Below are positions 36,650 through 47,300 of a stretch of DNA of 64,000 nucleotides, piece by piece. The DNA comes from Rugamonas violacea. Lineage in GTDB: Bacteria > Pseudomonadota > Gammaproteobacteria > Burkholderiales > Burkholderiaceae_D. The translations under genes and the position numbers were made by a program. The notes below the pieces were generated by a model that was given only the letters and a program-made list of their open reading frames with translations, had not been told where the DNA came from and made no database searches. Location of the stretch: contig NZ_JAEMNU010000037.1 in assembly GCF_016461825.1 (NCBI RefSeq), forward strand, positions 261,015 through 325,014, in the 5' to 3' direction. The first letter of the stretch is position 1. Every line of letters starts with the position of its first letter.

Positions 36650-37735
36650 ATGAGCGAATTCGTCCACACCAGCGTCGGCAAGCGTACCGGCTTCATCACC
36701 CTCGACCGTCCGAAGGCGCTCAACTCCCTGTCGCTGGCGATGGTGCGCGCCCTGGCCGCCGCCCTGCAAGCCTGGCGCGACGACGCCGGCGTCGACGCCG
36801 TGGTGATCCGCAGCAGCAGCGAGAAGGCCTTGTGCGCCGGCGGCGACATCCGCTTCTTCTACGACGTCGGCCGCGCCGGCGTGCAGGGCGGCAGCGCCCA
36901 ACTGGAGGACTTCTTCACCGAGGAATACGCGCTCAACCACCTGATCCACTTCTACCCCAAGCCCTACATCGCGCTGATGGACGGCGTGGTGATGGGCGGC
37001 GGCATGGGCGTGGCCCAGGGCGGGCCGGACTGCCGCCTGCGCATCGTCACCGAGCGCAGCAAGCTGGCCATGCCGGAGGTGAACATCGGCCTGTTCCCCG
37101 ATGTCGGCGGCAGCTACTTCCTGTCGCGCGCGCCCGGCCAACTGGGCAACTACCTGGGCCTGAGCGGCCTGACCATCGGCGCCGCCGACGCGCTGTACAG
37201 CGGCCTGGCCGACTACTTCGTGCCCGGGGCCGAAATGGCGGCCCTGGCGGCGCTGATCGAGGCCACCCCTGGCGCCGGCCTGCGCCAGGCCATCGCGGCC
37301 TTTGCCGCGCCGTTCCAGGCCGCTGTCGGGGCCAGCGCGCTGCAGGCCGAGCGCGCCGGCATCGACCGCCATTTCGGCGCCGGCTCGGTGGCCGCCATCA
37401 TGGCCTCGCTGGCCGGCGACGAAGGCGCCTTCGCGCAAAAGGCACTGAAGGCGATGGCCACGCGCTCGCCGCTGATGATGGCGGTCACCCACGAGTTGCT
37501 GCGCCGTGGCGCCGCGCTCGACGTGGCCGGCTGCCTGCGCATGGAACGCACGCTGGTGCGCCACAACTTCGAGGACGGCGAGGTGCTGGAGGGGGTGCGC
37601 GCGCTGGTCATCGACAAGGACAACGCGCCGCAATGGAAGCCGGCCACGCTGGCCGGGGTGACGTCGGCGATGGTCGAGCGCTTCTTCACGCCGGTCTGGC
37701 CCGACCACGCGCATCCGCTGCGCCACCTGGCCTAA
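36650..37735 (+). CDS. Enoyl-CoA hydratase/isomerase family, 3-hydroxyisobutyryl-CoA hydrolase type
   Basis: A 361-residue crotonase-fold enzyme. The length and C-terminal half are typical of 3-hydroxyisobutyryl-CoA hydrolase (valine breakdown), longer than simple hydratases. The oxyanion-hole motifs are CAGGDIRFFYD near residue 62 and MDGVVMGGGMGVA near 113, and the catalytic acid region is MPEVNIGLFPDVGGSYFLSR near 141-160. It is divergent from the dehydratase-like gene and is not within an obvious valine operon, so the substrate is not certain. Confidence 0.87.
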   Translation: MSEFVHTSVGKRTGFITLDRPKALNSLSLAMVRALAAALQAWRDDAGVDAVVIRSSSEKALCAGGDIRFFYDVGRAGVQGGSAQLEDFFTEEYALNHLIHFYPKPYIALMDGVVMGGGMGVAQGGPDCRLRIVTERSKLAMPEVNIGLFPDVGGSYFLSRAPGQLGNYLGLSGLTIGAADALYSGLADYFVPGAEMAALAALIEATPGAGLRQAIAAFAAPFQAAVGASALQAERAGIDRHFGAGSVAAIMASLAGDEGAFAQKALKAMATRSPLMMAVTHELLRRGAALDVAGCLRMERTLVRHNFEDGEVLEGVRALVIDKDNAPQWKPATLAGVTSAMVERFFTPVWPDHAHPLRHLA

Positions 37736-37797
37736 GGCGAATCAGCGGGCGAGCGCGGGGAATTGAGGCCGTGCCGGATCTGCGCCCGCCAAGAAAC

Positions 37798-37859
37798 CCC
37801 ACAGGCGTAAATCTGGGGTCGGACCCCGAGGGGTCCGACCCCGGCTCTTTGCCTGTGGG
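37798..37859. repeat. GGGGTC-family palindromic repeat, copy 2
   Basis: The core is GGGGTCGGACCCC (37815-37827), a GA spacer, and GGGGTCCGACCCC (37830-37842); each half is itself nearly palindromic. The flanks CCCACAGGC (37798-37806) and GCCTGTGGG (37851-37859) form an outer 9-bp inverted repeat. It lies between the enoyl-CoA hydratase-like gene and the convergent rapZ and could act as a bidirectional terminator. Confidence 0.85.
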
Positions 37860-37924
37860 TGCTGTTGAGGCCGCAGGTGCCTTAACTTGGCGGCACCGGC
37901 AGGAGCGCGCCCGGCGCTACAGGT

Positions 37925-38788
37925 TCAGGACTGTTCGCGGTGGCGCAGCACCACGCGCTCGCTGGCGTGGAAGTATTGCGCCAGCCGCTCGGCCATGTAG
38001 ACCGAACGGTGCTGGCCGCCGGTGCAGCCGAGCGCCACCGTCAGATAGCTGCGGTTGTCGGTCTTGAACGAGGGCAGCCATTTTTCGATGAAGGCGCGGA
38101 TGTCGGTGAGCAGCTCGTTGGCGCTTGGTTGGGCGTCGAGGAAGGCGATCACCGGCGCGTCGCGGCCGTCGAGGGGGCGCAGCGCCAGGTCGTAATAGGG
38201 GTTGGGCAGGGCGCGCACGTCGAAGACGAAGTCGGCGTCGAGCGGCACCCCCAGCTTGAAGGCGAAGGACTCGAAGAACAGCGTCAAGGGCGCGCGCTCC
38301 GAGGCCACCAGGTCCTTGACCCAGGCGCGCAGCTTGTTGGCGCTGAGCTCGGAGGTGTCGATCACATGGCCCAGCTGCTCGATCGCCGACAGCCGCTCGC
38401 GCTCCTCCTGGATGCACTCGATCAGCGTGCGGCGCGCCGCCGGATTCTGCCCCGGGCGCAGCTCGTGCGACAGCGGATGGCTGCGCCGCGTCTCGGAAAA
38501 GCGCGCCACCAGCGAGTGCGTGTTGGCGGTCAGGAAGACAACCTTGACGTCGTGGCCCTGTTCCTTCAGCGTGCGCACGTCGCCCGGCAGGCTGGCCAGC
38601 GAGGCGGCGCTGCGCGCGTCGACCGCCACGGCCAGCGCCTGCAGGCCCTCGTCGACCAGCGTGGTGACCAGGCTGGCGAGGAGGGCGGGCGGCAGATTGT
38701 CGACGCAATAATATCCCGAGTCTTCCAGGACGTTGAGGGCTACCGATTTGCCGGAGCCGGAGATACCGGTGAGAAGTACGATGCGCAT
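37925..38788 (-). CDS. rapZ: RNase adapter protein RapZ
   Basis: In enterobacteria RapZ binds small RNAs and glucosamine-6-phosphate and recruits RNase E; in other proteobacteria it sits with PTS-Ntr genes. The 287-residue protein has an N-terminal P-loop domain with Walker A GISGSGKS at residues 8-15, and a C-terminal domain with the conserved [18 protein letters not shown] block near 245. ATG at 38788 is chosen from the family start [15 protein letters not shown]. It precedes hprK on the other side of a repeat. Confidence 0.95.
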   Translation of the reverse strand: MRIVLLTGISGSGKSVALNVLEDSGYYCVDNLPPALLASLVTTLVDEGLQALAVAVDARSAASLASLPGDVRTLKEQGHDVKVVFLTANTHSLVARFSETRRSHPLSHELRPGQNPAARRTLIECIQEERERLSAIEQLGHVIDTSELSANKLRAWVKDLVASERAPLTLFFESFAFKLGVPLDADFVFDVRALPNPYYDLALRPLDGRDAPVIAFLDAQPSANELLTDIRAFIEKWLPSFKTDNRSYLTVALGCTGGQHRSVYMAERLAQYFHASERVVLRHREQS

Positions 38789-38858
38789 AGGTGTCGATGA
38801 TACCGCAAGCGGCCCCCGCGCGCACAACCGGCCGGCACCGCCGCAGGGACGGAACGGC

Positions 38859-38953
38859 GGGGTCAGTGCCGACATTCGGACATTTTCAGGCCAATGTATG
38901 CGCCGCTGCGGTCGCAATGCTTGAGGTCGTGTCCGAATGTCGGCACTGACCCC
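38859..38953. repeat. GGGGTC-family repeat with perfect 24-bp inverted arms
   Basis: Arms 38859-38882 and 38930-38953 are exact reverse complements over 24 bp, beginning GGGGTCAGTGCCGACATT, with a 47-bp centre. Ends are GGGGTC/GACCCC as in the other copies. It lies between rapZ and hprK on the minus strand. It could form a long cruciform or RNA hairpin. Confidence 0.9.
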
Positions 38954-38968
38954 GGGGGACGGGGGGAT

Positions 38969-39904
38969 TTAATCGCCGCTCATGGCTTGGCGTTGGCGTT
39001 CCATGAACTCTTGCAGGGTGTCGATGCCGCGCAGTTGCAGGATGGTGTTGCGCACGGCCGCTTCGAGCAGCACGGCGATGTTGCGGCCGGCGGCGACGGG
39101 GATCACCACCTTGCGCACCGGCAGGCCGAGCACGTCCTCGGTGGGGAACTGGAACGGCAGCCGCTCGACTTCCTCCTCCAGCGCGCTGCGCCGCACCAGG
39201 TGGACGATCAGCTTGAGCCGCATCTTGCGCCGCACCGCCGTCTCGCCGAAGATGGCTTTGATGTCGAGCAGGCCCAGGCCGCGCACTTCCAGCAGATTCT
39301 GCAACAGCGCCGGGCAGCGCCCTTCGATCATGTTCGGCGCGATGCGCGAGAACTCGACGGCGTCGTCGGCCACCAGGCCGTGACTGCGCGAGATCAGCTC
39401 GAGACCCAGCTCGCTCTTGCCGAGTCCGGAATCGCCGGTGATCAGCACGCCCACGCCCAGCACGTCCATGAACACGCCGTGCATGATGATGCGCTGGGCC
39501 AGCTTCTTCGACAAATACACGCGCAGGAAGTCGATCACCTGGGCCGCCGGCAGCGGGGTGGAAAACAGCGGGATGTTCTTCTCGTCGCAGATGGCGAGGA
39601 TGTCGGGCGGCGTCTCGAGCCCCTGGGCGATGATCAGCGCCGGCGGCCCGCCGGCGATCAGCTCGCCGATCACGTGGGTGCGGGTGAGCGACTTGAGGCG
39701 CTGGTAGTAGTTGATTTCCTGGTGCCCGAAGACCTGGATGCGGCCCGGGTGGATGGTGTTCAAGTGGCCGACCTGGTCGGCCGCCGAGGCGACGTCGCCG
39801 GAGATCAGCCGCTCGCCGCCGGGGAAGCCGGCGAACCAGCCGAGCTGCAAACTCTCGCGATTGTCGTCATACAGCCTTTGGATCGTCAGCGGGGTTTGCA
39901 GCAT
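38969..39904 (-). CDS. hprK: HPr kinase/phosphorylase
   Basis: Phosphorylates and dephosphorylates HPr on serine, controlling the PTS. The 311-residue protein has an N-terminal domain (about 1-130) and a C-terminal kinase domain with Walker [15 protein letters not shown] near residue 152 and the conserved [15 protein letters not shown] near 205. In proteobacteria it usually belongs with ptsN and rapZ, as here. It is transcribed with ptsN upstream on the minus strand. Confidence 0.95.
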   Translation of the reverse strand: MLQTPLTIQRLYDDNRESLQLGWFAGFPGGERLISGDVASAADQVGHLNTIHPGRIQVFGHQEINYYQRLKSLTRTHVIGELIAGGPPALIIAQGLETPPDILAICDEKNIPLFSTPLPAAQVIDFLRVYLSKKLAQRIIMHGVFMDVLGVGVLITGDSGLGKSELGLELISRSHGLVADDAVEFSRIAPNMIEGRCPALLQNLLEVRGLGLLDIKAIFGETAVRRKMRLKLIVHLVRRSALEEEVERLPFQFPTEDVLGLPVRKVVIPVAAGRNIAVLLEAAVRNTILQLRGIDTLQEFMERQRQAMSGD

Positions 39905-40001
39905 GGGCGGTGGTCTTTACTCGGAAATGATCGGTAAGCCCTAGTGTACCTCATGCGTATGCGGACGGCGATCTTGCCTTGCTAGCCACCGGCGCTCCGG
40001 C

Positions 40002-40484
40002 TCAGCCGGCCGCTTGCAGGCTGGGCAGCCAGTTGACGATGCGCGTGTGCACCGATTTCTGATCGGGGTCGGTCGACAGCGCCGTGCGGAAGGCGTCGTC
40101 CGAGAACATCTCGGCGATCTCCGAGAGGATCTCCAGGTGTTGCTGGGTGACGTGGTCGGGGATCAGCAGGAAGAACAAGAGGTTGACCGGCTTGCCGTCG
40201 GGCGATTCGAACGGAATCGGTTCGACCAGGCGGACGAAGGCGGCCAACGGCGACTTCAGGCTCTTCATGCCCTTGATGCGGCCGTGCGGCACGGCGACGC
40301 CATGGCCCAGGCCGGTCGAGCCCAGCCGTTCGCGGGCGAACAGGTTGTCCGACACCGTGGAGCGGGCGATGCCGCAATTGTTCTCGAAGATCAGTCCCGC
40401 CTGCTCGAAGGCGCGCTTCTTGCTCGACACTTCCAAATCGAGCAGGACATTTTCAAGAGAGAGTATTTTGCTGAGGTTGTTCAT
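40002..40484 (-). CDS. ptsN: PTS IIA-like nitrogen regulatory protein PtsN
   Basis: The phosphoryl acceptor of the nitrogen PTS (EIIA-Ntr), linked to potassium transport and sigma-54 networks. The 160-residue product has the EIIA active-site motif GVAVPHGRIKG with phosphorylatable His67. A start at 40511 is also open; MNNLSKILSLENVL at 40484 fits the family but has a weak ribosome-binding site. In most relatives ptsN follows hpf directly; here it is on the opposite strand about 5 kb away. Confidence 0.93.
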   Translation of the reverse strand: MNNLSKILSLENVLLDLEVSSKKRAFEQAGLIFENNCGIARSTVSDNLFARERLGSTGLGHGVAVPHGRIKGMKSLKSPLAAFVRLVEPIPFESPDGKPVNLLFFLLIPDHVTQQHLEILSEIAEMFSDDAFRTALSTDPDQKSVHTRIVNWLPSLQAAG

Positions 40485-40963
40485 AACGCGACATAAAATG
40501 GTGCGACGCACAAAAGGTGGCTTGCGAGCAGAATTATAGGCTTCTTTATGAAGCCTGTAACATGAAATCGCTGTTGCCAGCCGTCCCGCCGCGCTGCGCC
40601 GCTGGGCGCGCGGGGCGGCCCGATTTATTGCAAAAAATGCATTATGACGAAGATTCGCTATTTCTGGACAGTAAATTGGGGAAACACCGGTTTTTTTGCA
40701 TCCAGCCGCCGTATTGGCCGATTTTTTCCCGGTTTTTGCCGACCTGCCACATGGCGGGCGGGCCGGCGCCGGTTCGCGGTCCCCGGGCGGGGGCTGGGCA
40801 CCAGGTGGCCGCGTCGTCCATCATACGCCGAAGTTGTGTTGTCCGATTGTAAAATGTATTTCCCAACGCGGGCTTGTAGCCAGATCAACCACACCCCACC
40901 GTCCGCTTGATCCGGCGCAAGGCGGCGGCGCCGGAATCGGCGTAGCGCCGGCCCATTTGCGAC
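40485..40963. other. Non-coding gap between ptsN and queF
   Basis: About 480 bp without a convincing gene. A plus-strand frame at 40517-40852 lacks any recognised domain, has low-complexity composition and no good ribosome-binding site. The ptsN promoter should lie near 40490-40560. I see no tRNA, clear repeat or strong terminator. Confidence 0.5.
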
Positions 40964-41797
40964 CTACTGGCGGGCGCCGCGCAGGTTGGCCGGCGCGGCG
41001 GCGGTGCTGAAGTTGCTGCGCCAGGGATTGATGTCCAGTCCGCCGCGCCGGGTGTAGCGGGCATACACGGCCAGCTGCTGCGGCGCGCACTGGCGCAGGA
41101 TGTCGGTGAAGATGCGCTCGACGCATTGCTCATGGAACTCGTTGTGCTCGCGGAAACCGATCAGGTAGCGCAGCAGGCTTTCCTGCTCGATCTGCGGGCC
41201 GCAGTAATGGATCTGCACGCTGGCCCAGTCGGGCTGGCCGGTCACCAGGCAGTTCGACTTGAGCAGGTGGGAGAGCAGCTTCTCTTCCACCGGGCCGTTG
41301 TCGAAGTTGGCCTTGAGCAGCTCGGGCGCCGGGCGGTAGTGCTCGACCTCGATGTCGAGGCGGTCCAGCAGCACGCCGTCCAGCTCGCCCATCTTCAGCC
41401 GGGCGAAATCCTCCGGCAGACTCAGCGCGATGTGCACGCTGGCGCCGAAGCCCTGCGACAGATCCTGTTGCAGCAGGGCCTTGAGCGCCTCGACGCTGTC
41501 GAGCCGGGTCTGGTTGAAGGAGTTCAGGTAGAGCTTGAAGGACTTCGACTCGATGATGTTGGGCGAGTCGGCCGGCACGGTGATGCGGGCGATCGCCACC
41601 TGCGGCTTGCCGCGTCCGTTCAACCAGGAGATCTCGTAGGCGTTCCAGATGTCGACGCCGAAGAAGGGCAGGGTGCCGCTCAGGCCCAGCTCGTCGCGCT
41701 TGCCCTGGCGCGGGATGGGAAACAGCAGCTCGGGCGCGTAATCGGTGCGGTATGCGGAGGTTTTGCCTAGCGGCGACAGGTCGACAGGGTTGGTCAT
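40964..41797 (-). CDS. queF: NADPH-dependent 7-cyano-7-deazaguanine reductase (long form)
   Basis: Reduces preQ0 to preQ1 for queuosine in tRNA. The 277-residue enzyme is the long, YqcD/E. coli type with tandem T-fold halves. Active-site Cys183 and Asp190 are in [15 protein letters not shown]; substrate and NADPH residues are in [14 protein letters not shown] (83-96). ATG at 41797 starts [14 protein letters not shown]. It follows the biosynthetic ilvA on the same strand by 119 bp. Confidence 0.95.
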   Translation of the reverse strand: MTNPVDLSPLGKTSAYRTDYAPELLFPIPRQGKRDELGLSGTLPFFGVDIWNAYEISWLNGRGKPQVAIARITVPADSPNIIESKSFKLYLNSFNQTRLDSVEALKALLQQDLSQGFGASVHIALSLPEDFARLKMGELDGVLLDRLDIEVEHYRPAPELLKANFDNGPVEEKLLSHLLKSNCLVTGQPDWASVQIHYCGPQIEQESLLRYLIGFREHNEFHEQCVERIFTDILRQCAPQQLAVYARYTRRGGLDINPWRSNFSTAAAPANLRGARQ

Positions 41798-41916
41798 GAT
41801 GGCGGGAAGGTGGCAATGGGTAAATTCGGACAAGGCCGCATGGTAGCGCAAGTGGCCGCCGCGCGCGCGGCGGCGTCCGCCGCCGCCGTGCCGGGGCGGT
41901 GGCGGCGGCGCTCCGC

Positions 41917-43452
41917 TCAGCCGAGGAACAGCTTGTAGACCGGGTTGGCCGTCTCGTCCCAGTGGCGGTAGCCCAGGGTGGTGAGGAACTGGCCGAAGGC
42001 GCCCATCTCGTCGGGCGGCACCTGCAGGCCGATCAGGATGCGGCCGACGTCGCCGCCCTGGCTGCGGTAGTGGCACAGCGAAATGTTCCAGTTCGGCGCC
42101 ATGCTGTCGAGGAAGCGCATCAGCGCGCCCGGCCGCTCGGGGAACTCGAAGCGGTACAGCAACTCGTCCCGCGCCAGGCTGCTCTTGCCGCCGACCAGGT
42201 GGCGGATGTGCGCCTTGGCCAGCTCGTCGTGGGTCAGGTCCAGGGTCTGGAAGGCGTTCTCCTCGAAGCGGCGGGCCAGCGCGCCGGACTCGTGGCGGTC
42301 GGCGATCTGGATGCCGACGAACACATGGGCCTGGTCCTGGTCGCTGATGCGGTAGTTGAACTCGGTGACGTTGCGCGGCCCGACCAGCGCGCAGAAACGC
42401 TTGAAGCTGCCGCGCTGCTCGGGCAAGGTGACGGCGAACACCGCCTCGCGCGATTCGCCCAGCTCGGCCCGCTCGGCGACGAAGCGCAGGCGGTCGAAGT
42501 TCATGTTGGCGCCGCTGGCGATGGTGATCAGGGTCTCGTTGCGGATCGGTTCCTTGCTCAGCGCGGCCCGTTCGATATAGGCCTTGGCGCCGGCCACGGC
42601 CAGCGCGCCGGACGGTTCCAGGATGCTGCGGGTGTCGGTGAAGACGTCCTTGATGGCGGCGCAGATGGCGTCGGTGTCGACCACGATGATGTCGTCGACG
42701 TAAAGCTGGGCCAGGCGGAAGGTTTCCTCGCCGACCAGGCGCACGGCGGTGCCGTCGGCGAACAGGCCGACGTCGGCCAGGGTGACCCGCTCGCCGGCCT
42801 TGCGGCTGCGCGCCATGGCGTCCGAGTCCAGCGTCTGCACGCCGATGATCTTGATGTCGGGACGGATCTGCTTGACATAGGTGGCGATGCCGGAGATCAG
42901 GCCGCCGCCGCCGATCGGCACGAAGATGGCGTGGATCGGGCCGGCGTGCTGGCGCAGGATCTCCATGCCGATGGTGCCTTGGCCGGCGATCACGTCGGGG
43001 TCGTCGAAGGGGTGGACGAAGGTCAGCTTCTGCTCTTTTTCCAGCGACAGCGCGTGGTTGTAGGCGTCGGTGTAGGACTCGCCATGCAGCACCACCTCGA
43101 CGTCGGCGCCACCGCGCGCCTTGACCGCGTCGACCTTCAACTGCGGCGTGGTGGTCGGCATCACGACCACCGCGCGGCAGCCCATGCGCGCCGCCGACAG
43201 CGCCACGCCCTGGGCGTGGTTGCCGGCCGAGGCGCAAATGACGCCGCGCTTGCGCTGCGCCTCGCTCAGGTGGGTCATCTTGTTGTAGGCGCCACGAACC
43301 TTGAAGCTGAACACGCTCTGCATGTCCTCGCGCTTGAAATAAATTCGGTTCTCGTAACGCTGCGACAGGGTCGGCGCGAGTTCCAGCGGGGTCTCAGTGG
43401 CGACGTCGTAGACGCGCGCGGTCAGGATTTTCTTCAGATAGTCGATAGTCAT
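41917..43452 (-). CDS. ilvA: Threonine ammonia-lyase, biosynthetic
   Basis: Converts threonine to 2-oxobutanoate, the first step of isoleucine synthesis. The 511-residue enzyme has a PLP domain (about 1-320; PLP lysine in [12 protein letters not shown] near residue 58, Gly loop [10 protein letters not shown] near 187) and two ACT-like regulatory repeats (about 330-420 and 425-511), so isoleucine feedback is expected. ATG at 43452 is chosen; an in-frame TTG at 43461 is the other option. Confidence 0.95.
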   Translation of the reverse strand: MTIDYLKKILTARVYDVATETPLELAPTLSQRYENRIYFKREDMQSVFSFKVRGAYNKMTHLSEAQRKRGVICASAGNHAQGVALSAARMGCRAVVVMPTTTPQLKVDAVKARGGADVEVVLHGESYTDAYNHALSLEKEQKLTFVHPFDDPDVIAGQGTIGMEILRQHAGPIHAIFVPIGGGGLISGIATYVKQIRPDIKIIGVQTLDSDAMARSRKAGERVTLADVGLFADGTAVRLVGEETFRLAQLYVDDIIVVDTDAICAAIKDVFTDTRSILEPSGALAVAGAKAYIERAALSKEPIRNETLITIASGANMNFDRLRFVAERAELGESREAVFAVTLPEQRGSFKRFCALVGPRNVTEFNYRISDQDQAHVFVGIQIADRHESGALARRFEENAFQTLDLTHDELAKAHIRHLVGGKSSLARDELLYRFEFPERPGALMRFLDSMAPNWNISLCHYRSQGGDVGRILIGLQVPPDEMGAFGQFLTTLGYRHWDETANPVYKLFLG

Positions 43453-43665
43453 GGTCTGCAAACAGTGTGGTTCTGGGCCAGATGCGGCGGGCGCAACTTC
43501 TGGTTCGTTCGATGCGAAGACATGCTTCTAACCGGCTGGTGACCGGGGACGGCAGGGGCTGGACGGGCGCCGGTGGGCGCGCTGCCGAACTGTTCAAGCG
43601 TGCGGGGTGCGCTTGACGGGTGTGCCTGATTATAATGGACACCTTTCGCCCTCCACAAAAATCCG

Positions 43666-44157
43666 ATGATCGAATCCGCAATAGCCTGGTTGCTGCACCT
43701 GCTGGCGGCGCCGGAGGTGGGACTGACGTCGGTCTTCATCATCAGTTTCATCTCCGCCACCCTGCTGCCGCTGGGCTCCGAGCCGGCCGTGTTCGCCGTG
43801 GTCAAGGCCAACGCCGCGCTGTTCTGGCCGGTGATCGCCGTCGCCACCCTCGGCAACACCCTGGGCGGCGTGGTCGACTACTGGCTGGGCTACCGCGCCA
43901 AGGCGGCCTTCGCGCGCGAGCGCGAGAGCCGCTGGTTCGGCTGGCTGGCCCGCTACGGCGCCAAGACCATGTTGCTGGCCTGGCTGCCCGGCATCGGCGA
44001 CCCGCTGTGCACCCTGGCCGGCTGGCTCAAGCTGCCGTTCTGGCCCAGCGTGTTCTACATGGCTTGCGGCAAACTGTTGCGCTACATCACCATGACCAGC
44101 CTGCTGTTGTACGTGCCGGACGGCGTGTGGCAGCGGATCGGCCATTTGCTGGGATGA
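43666..44157 (+). CDS. DedA/VTT-like inner-membrane protein (YqaA type)
   Basis: A 163-residue membrane protein with about four or five hydrophobic segments. The VTT/DedA features are an N-terminal FISATLLPLGSEPAVFAVV, GNTLGGVVDYWLGY, and LLAWLPGIGDPLCTLAGWL, where the acidic and glycine-rich stretches match YqaA-like proteins. DedA relatives help flip phospholipids or keep proton-motive force; the exact role is unknown. Confidence 0.87.
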   Translation: MIESAIAWLLHLLAAPEVGLTSVFIISFISATLLPLGSEPAVFAVVKANAALFWPVIAVATLGNTLGGVVDYWLGYRAKAAFARERESRWFGWLARYGAKTMLLAWLPGIGDPLCTLAGWLKLPFWPSVFYMACGKLLRYITMTSLLLYVPDGVWQRIGHLLG

Positions 44158-44380
44158 TGCGCCTGCATACGACGTTCCGATATATCCCACAATCCATTAA
44201 TATTATTCACTTTGAATGATTGCTTTTGGCTGGACATGCCAATGAAATGCGTTTTTGGCGAATTTATTTCGGTGCGACGGTCGGCCGAGAGCCCTTGGGC
44301 GGGCTAAGGCTGTTCCCGCATGGTGCGGCGCAATACGCTAGAATGGTCCTTTAGGGTCCAGTCCACAAGTCCAATCTCAC

Positions 44381-47300
44381 ATGAACGCCCCCGCACAAAT
44401 CCAAGCATTGCTGGCGGAAACGCCCCACGGTCCCGCGCCGACCCGTCTGCGCGAAATCCCCTACAACTACACCTCGTTTTCCGATCGCGAAATCGTCATC
44501 CGTCTGTTGGGGGAGGACTCCTGGAGCCTGCTCGACGCCCTGCGCGGTTCGCGCCAGACCGGCCGTTCGGCCCGCATGCTGTACGAGGTGCTGGGCGACA
44601 TCTGGGTGGTGCGGCGCAACCCGTATCTGCAGGACGACATGCTGGACAACCCCAAGCGGCGCCAGGAGTTGATTGACGCGCTGCACCACCGCCTGGCCGA
44701 GGTCGACAAGCGCCGCCTGGCGGTCGACGCCGTCGGCGAGGGCGCCGACGGCGAGCAGGCGCGCCAGCGCAGCGCCAACGTCGAGCAGTTGTTGAAGGCG
44801 GCCGGCAAGGCCGTGGCCGACTTCGGCGACGAGTTCCGCGCCACCTGGGACCTGCGCAAGCGCACCACCAAGATCCTCAGCCGCTACACCGAAAAACACA
44901 ACATCCGCTTCGACGGCATGACCCGCGTCGCCCACGTCACCGACGCCACCGATTGGCGCGTCGAATACCCCTTCGTGGTGTTGACGCCGGACACCGAGGA
45001 CGAGATGGCCGGCCTGGTCAAGGGCTGCATCGAGCTGGGGCTGACCATCATCCCGCGCGGCGGCGGCACCGGCTACACCGGCGGCGCCGTGCCGCTGACG
45101 CCGCTGTCGGCCGTCATCAACACCGAGAAGCTGATCGACCTGGGCCAGGTCGAGATGACCGTGCTGCCCGGCCTGGACCACGAGTACGCCACCATCCACT
45201 CGGGCGCCGGGGTGATCACCAACAAGGTGTCGGAGGCGGCCGAGAAGGCCGGCTTCGTCTTCGCCGTCGACCCGACCTCGGCGCACGCCTCCTGCATCGG
45301 CGGCAACATCGCGATGAACGCGGGCGGCAAGAAGGCCGTGCTGTGGGGCACCGCGCTGGACAACCTGGCCTCGTGGCGCATGGTCGACCCGAACGGCGAC
45401 TGGCTCGAAGTGACCCGGCTGGAGCACAACCTGTCGAAGATCCACGACGCGCCGGTGGCCAAGTTCCTGCTGGAATGGACCCATCCGAACACCCGCGGCG
45501 CCAGCAAGAAGAACGCGCCGTTCAAGACCGAAACGCTGGTGATCGAAGGCCGCAAGTTCCGCAAGGAAGGCCTGGGCAAGGACGTCACCGACAAGTTCCT
45601 CTCCGGCCTGCCCGGCATCCAGAAGGAGGGCTGCGACGGCCTGATCACCTCGGGCCGCTGGATTCTGCACAAGATGCCCAAATTCGCCCGCACCGTCTGC
45701 CTGGAGTTCTTCGGCCAGGCGCGCGACGCCATCCCGTCCATCGTCGAGATCAAGGATTACCTGGACGGCCTGCCGGCCAAGGGCGAGCAGTTCAAGACCA
45801 TCCGCCTGGCCGGGCTGGAGCATTTGGACGAGCGCTACCTGCGCGCGGTGGGCTACTCGACCAAGTCGAAGCGCGGCGTGCTGCCGAAGATGGCGCTGTT
45901 CGGCGACATCGTCGGCGACGACGAGAACGCGGTGGCCCAGGCCGCCTCGGAAGTGGTGCGCATCGCCAACACCCGGGTCGGCGAAGGCTTCGTCGCCGTC
46001 AGCGCCGAGGCGCGCAAGAAATTCTGGCTGGACCGCGCCCGCACCGCCGCCATCGCCAAGCACACCAACGCCTTCAAGATCAACGAGGACGTGGTGATTC
46101 CGCTCAACCGCATGGGCGAGTACACCGACGGCATCGAGCGCATCAACATCGAGCTGTCGATCAAGAACAAGCTGCAACTGGCCGCCGCGCTGCACGACTT
46201 CATCGCCGCCGGCAACCTGCCGGTGGGCAAGAGCGACGACGCCTCCGACGACCGCGTCGGCGACGCCGAGATGCTCGGCGACCGCGAGCAGCAGGCGCTG
46301 GCCCTGCTCGAGCAGGTGCGGGCGCGCTGGAGCTACACGCTGGAGGCGTTGGACCTGCCGCTGGCGCAGGCGCAAGCACGCCTGGCCGAACTGGGCCTGG
46401 AACGCCTGCTGCCGGTGTTCGCCCAGCGCCTGGAGCAACAGCCGAACGCCACCCTGTTCGACGTGGTGCAGGACCGCACCGTGCGCATCACCTGGAAGCA
46501 GGAAATCCGCGCCCAGTTGCGGCAGATCTTCAACGGCGCCGCCTTCAAGCTGATCCTCGACGAGGCCACCGCGGTCCACCAGCGCGTGCTGCGCGGCCGC
46601 GTCTTCGTCGCGCTGCACATGCACGCCGGCGACGGCAATGTGCACACCAACCTGCCGGTCAACTCGGACAACTACGAGATGCTGCAGGACGCCCACCAGG
46701 CCGTCGCCCGCATCATGGTGCTGGCCCGTTCGCTCAACGGCGTCATCTCCGGCGAGCACGGCATCGGCATCACCAAGCTGGAGTTCCTCACCGAGGACGA
46801 GATCAGCGAGTTCCGCGACTACAAGCAGCGCATCGATCCGGAAGGCCGCTTCAACAAGGGCAAGCTGCTCAACCTGCCGGGCCTGGGGGCCGACCTGCGC
46901 AACGCCTACACGCCGTCCTTCGGCCTGATGGGCCACGAGTCGCTGATCATGCAGCAGAGCGACATCGGCGCCATCGCCACCAGCGTCAAGGATTGCCTGC
47001 GCTGCGGCAAGTGCAAACCCGTCTGCGCCACCCACGTGCCGCGCGCCAACCTGCTGTACTCGCCGCGCGACAAGATCCTGGCGACCTCGTCGCTGATCGA
47101 GGCCTTCCTGTACGAGGAGCAGACCCGCCGCGGCATTTCGATCAAGCACTGGGAAGAGTTCGAGGACGTCGCCGACCACTGCACCGTGTGTCACAAATGT
47201 GTGACGCCGTGCCCGGTCAACATCGACTTCGGCGACGTCTCGATGAACATGCGCAACCTGCTGCGCAAGATGGACAAGAAGAGCTTCAAGCCGATGGCCG

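Noticed and set aside
40517..40852. A 111-residue plus-strand frame between ptsN and queF
   Set aside because: It has no domain, odd composition and no ribosome-binding site, and it overlaps the expected ptsN promoter.
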